A stretch of DNA of 64,000 nucleotides from Legionella_C sp963803545 (GTDB lineage: Bacteria > Pseudomonadota > Gammaproteobacteria > Legionellales > Legionellaceae), in contig CAWDMX010000001.1 of NCBI GenBank assembly GCA_963803545.1, positions 248,001 through 312,000 on the forward strand, given 5' to 3'. The notes below the pieces were generated by a model. That model worked only from the letters and a program-made list of their open reading frames with translations. It was not told the DNA's origin and did no database searches. A program made the translations under genes and the position numbers. This document shows positions 18,520-27,467 of the stretch, one piece after another; position 1 is the stretch's first letter; the number at the start of each line of letters is the position of its first letter.

Positions 18520-18744
18520 CTAATCCTCATGCTCTATAATTCGATGGGTTTTTTCGGAGGATTCTTGACGTGAAAACCAACGTCGCGTAATTTTTTTATA
18601 AACAGAATAACCTAAAAAAAGAGCAATTAACGCTATCGTTGTGTATACTGCAATCAAAGCGGTTGTAAGAAATACAATTGCTGCCGCTACTAATAGCAAC
18701 AGAGAAACGGCAGCGCGAACTATAGGCTTCAGGTTTAATTTCAT
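18520..18744 (-). CDS. Small membrane protein of unknown function
   Basis: The 74-residue protein starts at an ATG (18744) with a good GAGG ribosome site; a longer reading to 18813 lacks one. The sequence has a lysine-containing N-terminus, then a long hydrophobic region (about residues 10-48) that can form two closely spaced membrane helices. A basic patch (KKITRRWF) and an acidic tail (HRIIEHED) follow. I recognise no family. The stop is 3 bases before mutM, so the two are probably co-transcribed, but nothing indicates a DNA-repair role. Confidence 0.6.
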   Translation of the reverse strand: MKLNLKPIVRAAVSLLLLVAAAIVFLTTALIAVYTTIALIALFLGYSVYKKITRRWFSRQESSEKTHRIIEHED

Positions 18745-18914
18745 AGCTTGTTCCTCATTTAGGAAGTGATGCGCAATTATAGGTGTTTTTTGATTAAAAA
18801 CTAATCTCAACATCTCATGATTATTGTAAATTTTTTTTTACCCGCAACACTAATATATTATTTGTTCTAATTAGGTTATTATACTACATAATTTTGTTGT
18901 AACCGGAGTACTCA

Positions 18915-20099
18915 ATGTTTGGAATATTGCACTTATCATTTTGGGGTTATGTAATTGCTACGATTATAATGACTCAAATTACAATTGCTGGGGTAACGCT
19001 GTACCTGCATCGTTATCAAACTCACCGTGCTTTAACGTTACACCCTGTTGTAAGTCATTTTTTCCGACTTTGGTTGTGGATGAGCACGGGTATGGTAACG
19101 GCGGAATGGGTAGCCATTCATCGCAAGCATCACGCAACCACCGATGTTGAGGGTGACCCACACAGCCCCAAGGTTTTAGGCATTAAAAAAGTGTTCTGGC
19201 AAGGCGCTGAACTTTATAAAGCCGCTGCTAAAGATAAAGAAATGGTTAAAAAATACTCTCATGGCACGCCTGATGACTGGGTAGAACGCAATGTTTACAA
19301 GCGCTATTCGGCACGGGGTATTGTCATAATGTTGTTTGCCGATTTAATTTTGTTTGGCGTTCCGGGAATTACGATTTGGGCAATTCAAATGATGTGGATT
19401 CCAATTCATGCGGCGGGTGTAATTAATGGACTGGGCCATCATGTTGGTTATCGTAATTTTGAATGCCAGGATGCGGCGACGAATCTTATTCCCTGGGGAT
19501 TTTGGATTGGCGGTGAAGAATTGCATAACAATCACCATACTTTTGCTTCCTCGGCTAAATTCTCTGTTAAGTGGTGGGAGTTTGATTTGGGGTGGTTTTA
19601 TATACGCTGCTTGTCTTTTTTAGGGCTGGCTAAAGTTAAAAAGTTACCGCCAAAATTAGCTTTGGACGCCGCAAAAAAACACGTAGATTTGGAAACTGTT
19701 AAAGCCGTTATCCACAACCGATTCCAAGTTATGACTTATTATTACAAATCGGTAATTCGGCCCAGCATCAAAAGTGAAAAACAGAAACCGTCGGCTGATA
19801 AGGCGGATAAAAAACTATTTCAACAGGCAGGAAAGCTAATGCGCTTACAAGAAAGCCTGCTTAACCCTATGGCGCGCATGCGCTTAGATAAGCTCTTAGC
19901 CGCACGGGAACAACTGCGCGTAGTCTATCTTTACCGACAATCCTTACAAAACGTGTGGATGAAAACGGCAAGCTCGCAAAAAGAGCTGGTTGAATCACTG
20001 CAGCAGTGGTGCAAACAGGCCGAAGAATCCGGGCTTGATGTTCTGCACCAATTTGCGCAACAAATTAAAAACTTTGTCCCCAAATCAATTAAGTATTAA
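18915..20099 (+). CDS. Acyl-CoA/acyl delta-9 fatty acid desaturase (DesB-like)
   Basis: Membrane di-iron enzyme that introduces a double bond into acyl chains. The 394 residues have the three histidine boxes HRYQTH (32-37), HRKHH (69-73) and HNNHH (204-208), plus GLGHH at about 173-177. Hydrophobic segments flank them. A charged C-terminal extension of about 120 residues follows box 3. Length and layout match the DesB/DesC-like desaturases of Pseudomonas. The gene is monocistronic with a CGGAG ribosome site. Upstream, TTATTT and TATACT spaced by 16 bases could be a promoter. Confidence 0.88.
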   Translation: MFGILHLSFWGYVIATIIMTQITIAGVTLYLHRYQTHRALTLHPVVSHFFRLWLWMSTGMVTAEWVAIHRKHHATTDVEGDPHSPKVLGIKKVFWQGAELYKAAAKDKEMVKKYSHGTPDDWVERNVYKRYSARGIVIMLFADLILFGVPGITIWAIQMMWIPIHAAGVINGLGHHVGYRNFECQDAATNLIPWGFWIGGEELHNNHHTFASSAKFSVKWWEFDLGWFYIRCLSFLGLAKVKKLPPKLALDAAKKHVDLETVKAVIHNRFQVMTYYYKSVIRPSIKSEKQKPSADKADKKLFQQAGKLMRLQESLLNPMARMRLDKLLAAREQLRVVYLYRQSLQNVWMKTASSQKELVESLQQWCKQAEESGLDVLHQFAQQIKNFVPKSIKY

Positions 20100-20100
20100 G

Positions 20101-20117
20101 GCGTAATGGAATTACGC
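20101..20117. other. Hairpin between convergent desaturase and zapE genes
   Basis: GCGTAAT, three-base loop, ATTACGC forms a perfect 7-bp stem directly after the desaturase stop. There is no T-run on either strand, so calling it a terminator is only inference. Confidence 0.4.
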
Positions 20118-20181
20118 AATACCTCCTAAAATCGTGGCTCATTGCACTAGAATGGCTGCGATTTTTCTTATCCGCAGTTAT

Positions 20182-21267
20182 TTAATGAACGTGCGATAGA
20201 TTTTCATGATGTGGGTGATGCACAATATAATCTTCCGCCTGCATTTCATGCAACCTGCTTATCGTACGATTAAAATCAGATAGTAACTCACCTTGAGTAT
20301 ACAGCGCATCAATGCTGACCTCAGCAAGTATAAACAACCGTACGCCCTGATCGTAAAACACATCGACTAACAAAATGAGTAATAAAGCTTGCATCGTATT
20401 TTTTTCAGAAAGAACCGGAATATTACTGATAAAAACACAGTTGTAAGTATTGGCTATTTCCAAATAATCCAGCTGGCTGCGTGGAACCTGGCAAATTACA
20501 TTAAAATCGAACCACACCACACGCGGCGAAGACCCACGCACCGCTATCGAACGGTTTTGAATTATCAGCTCAGTAGCCTCATTTAACTGGTGCGCCACTT
20601 GTAAAAATTGATGATTAAAAAAGTCTTTGTTAGCCTGGGTGAGGGGAAACAGATAGGCATTAAGTGTCTGAATTTTTCCTAGGCGATAATCGCGTTGCGA
20701 AAGTAGCTCAATAAGCTCACAGTTGCTCTCAATAGCTGTAATCGCGGGTAAAAATCGCGCTCGTAACGTTCCCTCACGATATAAATCGGAAGGCGCACTA
20801 TTTGATGTTGCAATTAAAACAACCTTGCGTTTAAACAATGCACTCAAGAGTTCCGCTAGAATCATCGCGTGGGCTACATCGTGCACCATAAATTCGTCAA
20901 AACAAAGTACTTGAGCTTGCTGAGCGAGCTTTTCTGCGATTACCTGCAGCGGATTTTTCTGGCCTTGCAACTTACGCAACTCCGTATCAACCTCTTGCAT
21001 AAACTGATGAAAATGGCATCTTTTTTTTGTAACACCCGTTAAATTTGTATAAAACAAGTCCATAAGGAAGGTTTTACCAACGCCTACTTTTCCATACAGA
21101 TAAATCCCTTTAAGCGTTTTTTTTTTCCAGGGAAGCACCCACCGAGCCGGTTGTTTGAGTTGTGTGGTTAATTGGTCGAACTGAACTAAAATGCGACGCT
21201 GCTCGCTGTTATCAGCGAGCCGTCCACTGCAAACTAGCTGTTCATAAGCTGCTTGCAAGTCATTCAT
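20182..21267 (-). CDS. zapE: Cell division ATPase ZapE (AFG1 family)
   Basis: AAA-type ATPase of the AFG1/ZapE family, linked in E. coli to FtsZ-ring dynamics during late division. The 361 residues carry Walker A GKVGVGKTFLMD, the family motif RCHFHQFM, Walker B VLCFDEFMVHD and a sensor-like LIATSNSAPSDLY followed by RARFLPAI. The C-terminal LFILAEV/RTISRLHEM region also fits the family. It overlaps the stop of the upstream hydrolase gene by 8 bases, indicating co-transcription. Confidence 0.92.
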   Translation of the reverse strand: MNDLQAAYEQLVCSGRLADNSEQRRILVQFDQLTTQLKQPARWVLPWKKKTLKGIYLYGKVGVGKTFLMDLFYTNLTGVTKKRCHFHQFMQEVDTELRKLQGQKNPLQVIAEKLAQQAQVLCFDEFMVHDVAHAMILAELLSALFKRKVVLIATSNSAPSDLYREGTLRARFLPAITAIESNCELIELLSQRDYRLGKIQTLNAYLFPLTQANKDFFNHQFLQVAHQLNEATELIIQNRSIAVRGSSPRVVWFDFNVICQVPRSQLDYLEIANTYNCVFISNIPVLSEKNTMQALLLILLVDVFYDQGVRLFILAEVSIDALYTQGELLSDFNRTISRLHEMQAEDYIVHHPHHENLSHVH

Positions 21268-21922
21268 TAGCAGTAATTTCTTGTTGGATTATCCTAATTA
21301 AATTGCTGCGTAAGGCTAATAATTGACCGTGGAAAAAATGGCCTGTTCGTTCAAATCGTGTTATTGGAATCGGGGGCTTGGCTTGTTCTGCAAAAGCGTG
21401 TACGTCATTAAAGGAGACAACCTCATCCGCGTCACCTTGCAGAATGTGCCAGCGTGGCGGCCGTCCTAGCGCGTTATAATCGTAATGATGTACTGCCGGA
21501 GCGATACTTATCAATAAGGCGTGCGCCAAGGATGCTGCGGCGCGATAAGCCACATACGACCCAAAGGAAAATCCGGCAATTATGAGCTGACTGTGTGGGT
21601 AACTTTTCAAACATTCTTTGGCAATGACAATCATATCTCGGCTTTCGCCTAACCCACCATCGTATTCCCCCGATGAGTTGCCTACCCCACGGAAATTAAA
21701 CCGAATACTCGCAATATTTAAATCCCGTAAACTGCGCGCTAGAGTTGTTACAACTTTATTATGCATCGTTCCCCCTTGTAAAGAATGCGGGTGACCTAGA
21801 AGGGCTATAAAAGTGGTATCACTACGCTCCGGTACGCTAAGTATGGTCTCTAATTGCCCCACCTCTCCGTCGATGAACAGCGAATGTTCTCCGGGTGTTG
21901 TAAAATGCTCTTGATTTAACAT
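21260..21922 (-). CDS. Alpha/beta hydrolase (COG2945-like)
   Basis: A 220-residue alpha/beta-hydrolase-fold protein of unknown substrate. It shows a GHPHSLQGG oxyanion-region motif, RFNFRGVGNSSG, the nucleophile elbow GFSFGS, a late aspartate in QGDADEVV and a histidine in GHFFHG: together the Ser-Asp-His triad. This order matches the small COG2945-type hydrolases often found in Gammaproteobacteria. It overlaps zapE by 8 bases and is divergent from panB. Confidence 0.82.
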   Translation of the reverse strand: MLNQEHFTTPGEHSLFIDGEVGQLETILSVPERSDTTFIALLGHPHSLQGGTMHNKVVTTLARSLRDLNIASIRFNFRGVGNSSGEYDGGLGESRDMIVIAKECLKSYPHSQLIIAGFSFGSYVAYRAAASLAHALLISIAPAVHHYDYNALGRPPRWHILQGDADEVVSFNDVHAFAEQAKPPIPITRFERTGHFFHGQLLALRSNLIRIIQQEITANE

Positions 21923-22024
21923 ACATATCTCTGAAAAAATATTAATTTTACCTTATCTTGCAATTTGTTTCCCGTACTTTATACTGCAAAACACCGCCGC
22001 CTTCGCCCTTTAAATGCTCTTTTT

Positions 22025-22813
22025 ATGAAAATTACCGATTTAGAAGATATAAAAAAATCTCAGAAAAAAATTTCTATGCTCACCTGTTACGATTATCCTT
22101 CCGCAGTTACAGTTTCCGAAACCGATTTGGATTGTGTTCTCGTTGGCGATTCAGTAGCAATGGCGGTACATGGCTTTTCAACGACCTTGCACGCAACCAT
22201 GGAGATGATGGTGTTGCACACCGAGGCCGTAGCACGAGGTCTTCAAAAGCAGATGCTCATTACAGACCTACCCTTTCTTAGTCACCGAATTTCAATGGCC
22301 GATACCATGACCAATGTGCGCCGTCTGACAGTTGCCGGTGCACAGGCCATAAAAATTGAAGGCGGAGACGCAGATACCTGCACCACTATTTCGTACCTAG
22401 TTCAGTCGGGAATTGCGGTAGTTGGCCATATTGGCTTAACCCCACAGTCGATTCATAAACTGGGTGGCTATAAAATCCAAGGAAAGCAGCCAGCCGAATG
22501 CGAACGGCTTACCGTCGAAGCCAAAGCGTTGGAGCGAGCCGGTTGTTCTGCCTTAGTTTTAGAATGCATTCCTGCAACGCTTGCCGCAACTATTACAGAA
22601 CAGTTAAAAATTCCTACTATAGGCATCGGTGCCGGGCCTAGCACCGATGGACAAGTTTTAGTGTGGCAGGATATTCTTGGCCTTCAAAACACCTTTCAAC
22701 CACGATTTGTAAAGCCGTATACCAATTGCAAACTGAGTATGCTCGATGCAATTAATCAGTATTGCGCTGAGGTTAATAGCGGCCAGTTCCCAACTATTGA
22801 ACACAGCTATTAA
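22025..22813 (+). CDS. panB: 3-methyl-2-oxobutanoate hydroxymethyltransferase
   Basis: Transfers a hydroxymethyl group from 5,10-methylene-THF to alpha-ketoisovalerate to make ketopantoate. I start at ATG 22025 (MKITDLEDI), giving 262 residues, the normal size; the upstream TTG extension has no family character. Motifs are MLTCYDYP, LVGDSVAMAVHG (metal and substrate binding), GHIGLTPQS and the catalytic glutamate in LVLECIP. No strong ribosome site is seen. panC follows after one base, so panBC are an operon. Confidence 0.95.
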   Translation: MKITDLEDIKKSQKKISMLTCYDYPSAVTVSETDLDCVLVGDSVAMAVHGFSTTLHATMEMMVLHTEAVARGLQKQMLITDLPFLSHRISMADTMTNVRRLTVAGAQAIKIEGGDADTCTTISYLVQSGIAVVGHIGLTPQSIHKLGGYKIQGKQPAECERLTVEAKALERAGCSALVLECIPATLAATITEQLKIPTIGIGAGPSTDGQVLVWQDILGLQNTFQPRFVKPYTNCKLSMLDAINQYCAEVNSGQFPTIEHSY

Positions 22814-22814
22814 C

Positions 22815-23573
22815 ATGAAAATATTTACCGACATAAACGAATGGTTGAACTACCGGCCAACCTTAGCCAACCGCAGTATTGGCTTAGTGCCTACGATGGG
22901 AAACCTGCACCGTGGCCATCAATCGCTTGTACACCGCTCCGTTTGCGAAAACGACTGCACCGTTGCGAGTATTTTTGTCAATCCTACCCAGTTTAATCAG
23001 CAGGAAGATTTTACCCAATACCCAAGGACCGTAGAAGCTGATCTCGATTTACTACAGCAGTCTGGAGTGGATTACTGCCTGATACCAAATGCCCAGGATA
23101 TTTATCATCAAGGCTATGATTTTAGCGTCCATGAAAGTAATTTAAGTCTTAGTTTAGAAGGTGCGCACCGGCCTGGACATTTTGATGGGGTGATGACGGT
23201 GGTTATAAAATTGTTTAACCTGATTCTGCCGCAGAAAGCCTATTTTGGAGAAAAAGACTACCAACAATATCTGCTAATTAAATCTATGGTTGCTGACTTT
23301 TTTATGAATATTGATATTATTGCCTGCCCAACCATTCGGGAAGCTAGCGGTCTTGCTTACAGTTCTCGAAACAACCGCTTGACTCTAGTTGAGCGACAAC
23401 AAGCGGAAAAGTTTGCCGCTTGTTTTTTACAAAAAATGGATTGTGCTTCTCTGTTGGAGGCATTAGCCAATCTTCCGATTGCTGTTGACTATCTTATGGA
23501 CGTTGCAAACAGGCGGTACATTGCGGTGCGCATTGGCACTATTCGGCTGATAGATAATTATTCATTAGCCTAG
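22815..23573 (+). CDS. panC: Pantothenate synthetase (short form)
   Basis: Condenses pantoate and beta-alanine with ATP. The start is ATG 22815, one base after the panB stop; a longer in-frame extension runs inside panB and is rejected. The 252 residues contain PTMGNLHRGHQSLV with the HxGH-type motif (His32, His35), FVNPTQFN, GEKDYQQ and SSRNNRL. E. coli PanC is around 283 residues; the shortening is in the C-terminal domain, while all N-terminal catalytic motifs are intact. The 3' end overlaps the convergent priC-like gene by four bases. Confidence 0.93.
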   Translation: MKIFTDINEWLNYRPTLANRSIGLVPTMGNLHRGHQSLVHRSVCENDCTVASIFVNPTQFNQQEDFTQYPRTVEADLDLLQQSGVDYCLIPNAQDIYHQGYDFSVHESNLSLSLEGAHRPGHFDGVMTVVIKLFNLILPQKAYFGEKDYQQYLLIKSMVADFFMNIDIIACPTIREASGLAYSSRNNRLTLVERQQAEKFAACFLQKMDCASLLEALANLPIAVDYLMDVANRRYIAVRIGTIRLIDNYSLA

Positions 23574-24085
23574 CAAGATACGGACTTAGCGTACGTTTCT
23601 TTGGCTAAAGTTAACCGTTTTTCCAGCAGCCCCAGCTCGCTATAACAGTTTAGCTGAATGTTCTCATGGCTGTCTTTTTGCGCCAAGCAGTTAATTAGAG
23701 CGTCACGTTGTTCGGTCAGGCTCTTAATGGTAGCCTCTAAGGATTGCAGCCATTGTTGGCGAGTGACTATCGCCTTTACAGAAAAATCCGTGCTCGCAGG
23801 TGTTTTTTTCTCGCGAACCGTCTTATCGCAGATGCTCACTAGCACTGTTATTTTCTGTTGAATTTTACTAGCAAGATAGCGTTCACCTGCGTCACTACGG
23901 CTTTTTTTCATGCGTTCAATATCGGTTTTTATCTCATCAATGTAGAAGCTTGCGGGAACGTCAATACAGCTCTTGAATAAACCCGGCGGCAGCAAATTTG
24001 GCAAAATAGGTTTATCTATTTTATTTAATTGCCAAGCAAGTTCCGGTAAACGTGCCGTGAGGTGGGATAATTCTTTATTGTACAT
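23570..24085 (-). CDS. priC: Probable primosomal replication protein PriC
   Basis: PriC helps reload DnaB at stalled forks. The 171-residue protein (start ATG 24085) is mostly helical. It follows the PriC pattern: a central GLFKSCIDVPASFYIDEI segment, then RYLASKIQQKITVL, then a C-terminal coiled-coil-like helix pair with WLQSLEATI and YSELGLLEKRL. The match is by pattern only and no catalytic residue can confirm it. Its start lies 11 bases inside the permease 3' end, so it is probably co-transcribed with it. An upstream in-frame methionine (24139) would overlap the permease further and is less likely. Confidence 0.6.
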   Translation of the reverse strand: MYNKELSHLTARLPELAWQLNKIDKPILPNLLPPGLFKSCIDVPASFYIDEIKTDIERMKKSRSDAGERYLASKIQQKITVLVSICDKTVREKKTPASTDFSVKAIVTRQQWLQSLEATIKSLTEQRDALINCLAQKDSHENIQLNCYSELGLLEKRLTLAKETYAKSVSC

Positions 24086-25502
24086 TACCGAGATTTTCCC
24101 GAGCGCCTGTGGTGGTTTGTAAGGGGCGTCCACGCACAAACCAACTAAATAGAAATGGTGGTAGACACATTAACAATAAACCGCTAATAAGCGTGAGTTC
24201 ATAAGAAAAAACGCTCCCAACCTGTATTCCAGAAGGGGGTATAAAACTTACAACAATAGTAATCAAAACACCGATGATACCAATGCCGCTAACAAACAGA
24301 AGTCCGTATAAACCACCTGGTATTTTGAAAGGCCGCGGGTGGTCGGGCTGACGAAGTTTTAAGGTAATTGCTGCAAAAAACATTATAAGATACATCAGCA
24401 TATACAGCTGCGCTGCTAACGCCGTCAACAGCCAATAGGAACCATTAACGCTTGGCATGAATAAAAATAATGAAGACAATACGGTAACAATTAAAGCTTG
24501 GGCAATAAGCATGACAACCGGCGCGCCCTCTTTATTAGTTTTTTGAAAAATAAATGGCAAATTTCCATCTTCTGCTGCCACGAGCAATCCCTTAGTAGGC
24601 GCAATTATCCAGTTGCTAACCCCGCCAAGACCGCCCATAACCAACATCACGGCGACGATCGGCATAAGCCAATGCACATGATAACTATCAAAAAAAGCAT
24701 CAAAGGCTTGCATGATTCCCGCCACTAAATTTATATCGTGCTGGGGCAAAACAATTGCGATGGCTAAGGAGCCTAATACCAGCGTCACTAAGATGATTAA
24801 GACGGAGTTAATCAAAGCGCGTGGAAACGCTTTTTGAGGATTGTCAACATCATTTGCGTGCACCGTTGCAATTTCAATTCCACAAAAAGACATTATAATT
24901 GCGGTTAAAGAAACCCAGAGAGAGGTGTCCTGCCAGTGAGGTAAAATACTGGATACACTAAATTGTATTTGCGAAGGATTATCGCCAAAGAGCCAAAGGG
25001 CACCTAAACCAATTATTAAGGTCATAGGCAATAACAACCCTGAAATTGCACAAATATTGCTAAAAATTGCCGATGATCGCATGCCTCTCAAGTTTAAGAA
25101 AGTGACCGCCCAAAAAGACGCTACAATGACCACCCATAAAAAATAGGGGTTCCCAGCAAGCGATGGATTAATTAAATAGCCAATAGTTCCGGCTACAAAA
25201 GATAATATAGTTGGATACCAGATAACGTTTTCAATCCATTGCAGCCAAATAGCTAAAAACCCTGTTTTTTTGCCAAACGCTTCTTTTATCCACACATAAA
25301 TACCACCTTGCTTTGGCCAGGCGGCGGCTAGTTCTGCGGATACTAAAGCCGTTGGAATTAAGAAAAATAAAGCTCCTAACAAGAAAAATGATATCAACTG
25401 ACTACCAAAAAGCGCTGTGGCCGGCAGATTTCGGATGCTATCAACGGATCCTACAGTGATCATCGTGAGGCTAAATACAGTCAGCGTTTGTTTTTTACTC
25501 AT
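24075..25502 (-). CDS. Amino acid permease (APC superfamily)
   Basis: A 475-residue integral membrane protein with about twelve hydrophobic segments. The N-terminal TMITVGSVDSIRNLP lies in the substrate-binding first helix, GGIYVWIKEAFGKK is in the second, and there is an EIATVHANDVDNPQKAFPRA loop. This is the pattern of glutamate/GABA-antiporter-like APC proteins, which are numerous in Legionellales. The substrate cannot be read from the sequence. Its proximity to panBC (which need beta-alanine) is suggestive but not evidence. Upstream is a 377-base gene-free gap containing a large inverted repeat and the ppa terminator. Confidence 0.85.
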   Translation of the reverse strand: MSKKQTLTVFSLTMITVGSVDSIRNLPATALFGSQLISFFLLGALFFLIPTALVSAELAAAWPKQGGIYVWIKEAFGKKTGFLAIWLQWIENVIWYPTILSFVAGTIGYLINPSLAGNPYFLWVVIVASFWAVTFLNLRGMRSSAIFSNICAISGLLLPMTLIIGLGALWLFGDNPSQIQFSVSSILPHWQDTSLWVSLTAIIMSFCGIEIATVHANDVDNPQKAFPRALINSVLIILVTLVLGSLAIAIVLPQHDINLVAGIMQAFDAFFDSYHVHWLMPIVAVMLVMGGLGGVSNWIIAPTKGLLVAAEDGNLPFIFQKTNKEGAPVVMLIAQALIVTVLSSLFLFMPSVNGSYWLLTALAAQLYMLMYLIMFFAAITLKLRQPDHPRPFKIPGGLYGLLFVSGIGIIGVLITIVVSFIPPSGIQVGSVFSYELTLISGLLLMCLPPFLFSWFVRGRPLQTTTGARENLGNVQ

Positions 25503-25664
25503 GGCAACCCTAATTTGTTTGGCTCGTTATACGTATTTATTGCTAGTTTGGCGCTTATAATACTGTGAAAAACAAGCTTTAGTCGACTTGTATTAGTTTT
25601 ATGTTTTAAAAAAAGTTATTTATCTAAACACTTCTGCCCCGCACTTTAACGCCGTGGATTGGCC

Positions 25665-25705
25665 AACAGGTTTTAAAAACGGTATTTTTTTAAGTGATTC
25701 CTGTT
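25665..25705. repeat. Imperfect two-part inverted repeat upstream of the permease
   Basis: Outer arms AACAGG (25665-25670) and CCTGTT (25700-25705) enclose inner arms TTAAAAA (25673-25679) and TTTTTAA (25687-25693). It lies about 160-200 bases upstream of the permease start, in the gene-free gap 25503-25879. It could be an operator or RNA structure; no function can be assigned. Apart from this and the ppa terminator I see nothing else in the gap. Confidence 0.4.
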
Positions 25706-25840
25706 AATGTCTTGATCATGAGGCTTTATCGTCAACAAAGGGTTCCCCTCTGAGCGCAGCATCAAGCGACAAAATTTTGAGTGAGTAGCAAATTATTAAT
25801 CACGCTTAATAATGCTTTTATAGCTTCAAAAAATTACTAG

Positions 25841-25870
25841 AAACGCTCCTCATTAGAAAACTGAGAAGCG
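25841..25870 (-). terminator. Rho-independent terminator of ppa
   Basis: On the minus strand CGCTTCTCA, a nine-base loop, then TGAGGAGCG forms a 9-bp stem with one G-U pair. It is followed by TTT and another T-rich stretch shortly after. It starts about 10 bases after the ppa stop. Confidence 0.7.
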
Positions 25871-25879
25871 TGCTAATTT

Positions 25880-26410
25880 TTAATTTGACTTATGCCGCTC
25901 TATACTTGCTAAAATTTCTTGGCGAGCGGCGTCTGGCCCTTCCCAACCATCAACCTTTACCCACTTACCTTCTTCTAAATCCTTATAATGTTGAAAGAAA
26001 TGCTCGATGGAGGAAAGAAGATGCTCGGGTAAATCTTTATGCGTTTGTACATTCGCGTAAATTTTAGTGAGCTTTGTTATTGGCACTGCAATAATTTTAG
26101 CATCTACGCCTGACTCATCCGTCATTTTTAACACACCAACAACCCGGCAGGGTATGACTGCACCGCTTGTCAATGCTACGGGGGTAACTACCAGAACATC
26201 CACAGGATCCCCATCTTCAGACAGTGTTTCTGGAACATAGCCATAGTTAGCTGGGTAGTACATTGCCGTGCTCATAAAACGGTCTACAAATAAGGCGCCA
26301 CTTTCTTTGTCAACCTCATACTTAACCGGCTCACCGTGCATTGGAATTTCAATAATGACGTTGATTTCATTTGGAACATCGCGACCACTAGAAATATTCA
26401 TTAACCCCAT
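25880..26410 (-). CDS. ppa: Inorganic pyrophosphatase (family I)
   Basis: Hydrolyses pyrophosphate, pulling biosynthetic reactions forward. The 176 residues match the soluble bacterial family I enzyme. Landmarks are IEIPMHGEPVKYEVDK, YPANYGYVPETL, the metal-binding signature DGDPVDVLV, and the C-terminal HYKDLEEGKWV with the family's conserved lysine. The start is ATG 26410; an ATG three codons later is possible. It is monocistronic, with its own promoter and terminator. Confidence 0.96.
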   Translation of the reverse strand: MGLMNISSGRDVPNEINVIIEIPMHGEPVKYEVDKESGALFVDRFMSTAMYYPANYGYVPETLSEDGDPVDVLVVTPVALTSGAVIPCRVVGVLKMTDESGVDAKIIAVPITKLTKIYANVQTHKDLPEHLLSSIEHFFQHYKDLEEGKWVKVDGWEGPDAARQEILASIERHKSN

Positions 26411-26439
26411 GCTTTTCTCACTTAATTAACAGTGGCGGT

Positions 26440-26468
26440 ATTATGCGTAAATTGCTAGTAAAAGGCAA
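26440..26468 (-). promoter_or_regulatory. Candidate sigma70 promoter of ppa
   Basis: Minus-strand TTGCCT (26463-26468) and CATAAT (26440-26445) are separated by exactly 17 bases. The -10 lies about 30 bases upstream of the ppa start. Confidence 0.5.
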
Positions 26469-26538
26469 AATATTTAATCGTATTGCGACTCACTCATGCC
26501 CAGGAGGATTTAGCCAGCCACGAGTGATAGGCCGTGCG

Positions 26539-27252
26539 TTAATGGGCCGAGGTGCTGTTCTCTGCCGGTTTATTATCAGGAATTAGATAACTAATTGCAA
26601 AATTTTTGCCTATGCATTCACCCATAGTGTGTCCCCATTTATCAGCACTGTCCTTATTCATCGTAGCCGGGAGCGCGTCGTAATTTTCTTTTTCACAGAC
26701 ATCCACACTTTTAGGAATCAGGGTTACGCATTTTTCAAAGTTTATATCAAGTTTGGCGAGTCGTTTTCCTAGCTCAGCATCTTCTAAAAACCCTTTACAT
26801 ATCAAGTCCGGTACAGCAGTTTTTAATTTACTCAACCACTCATCCTTGGGCATAGTTTCTGTATCGCGACTGCTGTCTGATGGCGTCATCGCGGATAAAT
26901 GTGTGCTGACAAAATCCAAGCCAATGCATTTTCCTATTGCACTACCCCAGATTTGAGCGGCCGTTTCATCAATAGTTTCGGGTATGTCCTTTAGATATTG
27001 GGTTTGGCATTTATGAACGCTTGGAGGGATGAGGGTCAAACATTTAGTGTAATCAATTTTTGCCGTAATAAGTTGCTTATTAATACTTTCATTTTCGGTA
27101 AAATTTTTACAGATCATAGGGGGTACCGCGTCTTTTAATTTTGATAACCACTCGTCGCGAGTCATTGTACTATTGGTAGCGGCAACCGCATTTGTTACAA
27201 AAGTGGCCGATACGACTGTCGCTAAAAGTTTAATTCCATATTTATTTATCAT
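26539..27252 (-). CDS. Secreted protein with two tandem four-cysteine repeats
   Basis: A 237-residue protein with a cleavable signal peptide (about 1-25, ending AVAA). The mature part is two homologous copies, each opening with DEWLSKLK. Cysteines at 48, 71, 82, 109 recur at 152, 175, 186, 213 with identical spacing (23, 11, 27), offset by 104 residues. That implies two disulfides per repeat and export to the periplasm or beyond. Each copy also has the pattern C-TLIP-SV-C and W-G-C-IG. I recognise no named family. It stands alone between ppa and the oxidase genes, with a possible GGATC-type ribosome site. Confidence 0.75.
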   Translation of the reverse strand: MINKYGIKLLATVVSATFVTNAVAATNSTMTRDEWLSKLKDAVPPMICKNFTENESINKQLITAKIDYTKCLTLIPPSVHKCQTQYLKDIPETIDETAAQIWGSAIGKCIGLDFVSTHLSAMTPSDSSRDTETMPKDEWLSKLKTAVPDLICKGFLEDAELGKRLAKLDINFEKCVTLIPKSVDVCEKENYDALPATMNKDSADKWGHTMGECIGKNFAISYLIPDNKPAENSTSAH

Positions 27253-27467
27253 AATTGATCCTTGTGGGAGTATCTTATATTAATTACAAGCACTTACGAA
27301 ATGTTTAAGAAAAATTTCACTCTTAAAATTACAGCAGTTACCGAAGTGAAACAAGTTTTCTTTAGAGAACATTTCTCACGCCGATGTGGGTCTCTGTTTT
27401 TTAAATCGCAGTGCTTGCGTCTTAACTAGACGATTCTCAATCCTGCTCGTTAACGCGCACTCAATAT

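Noticed and set aside
20101..20117. Bidirectional terminator between desaturase and zapE
   Set aside because: The 7-bp stem is perfect but has no T-run on either strand; kept only as a hairpin, not as a terminator.
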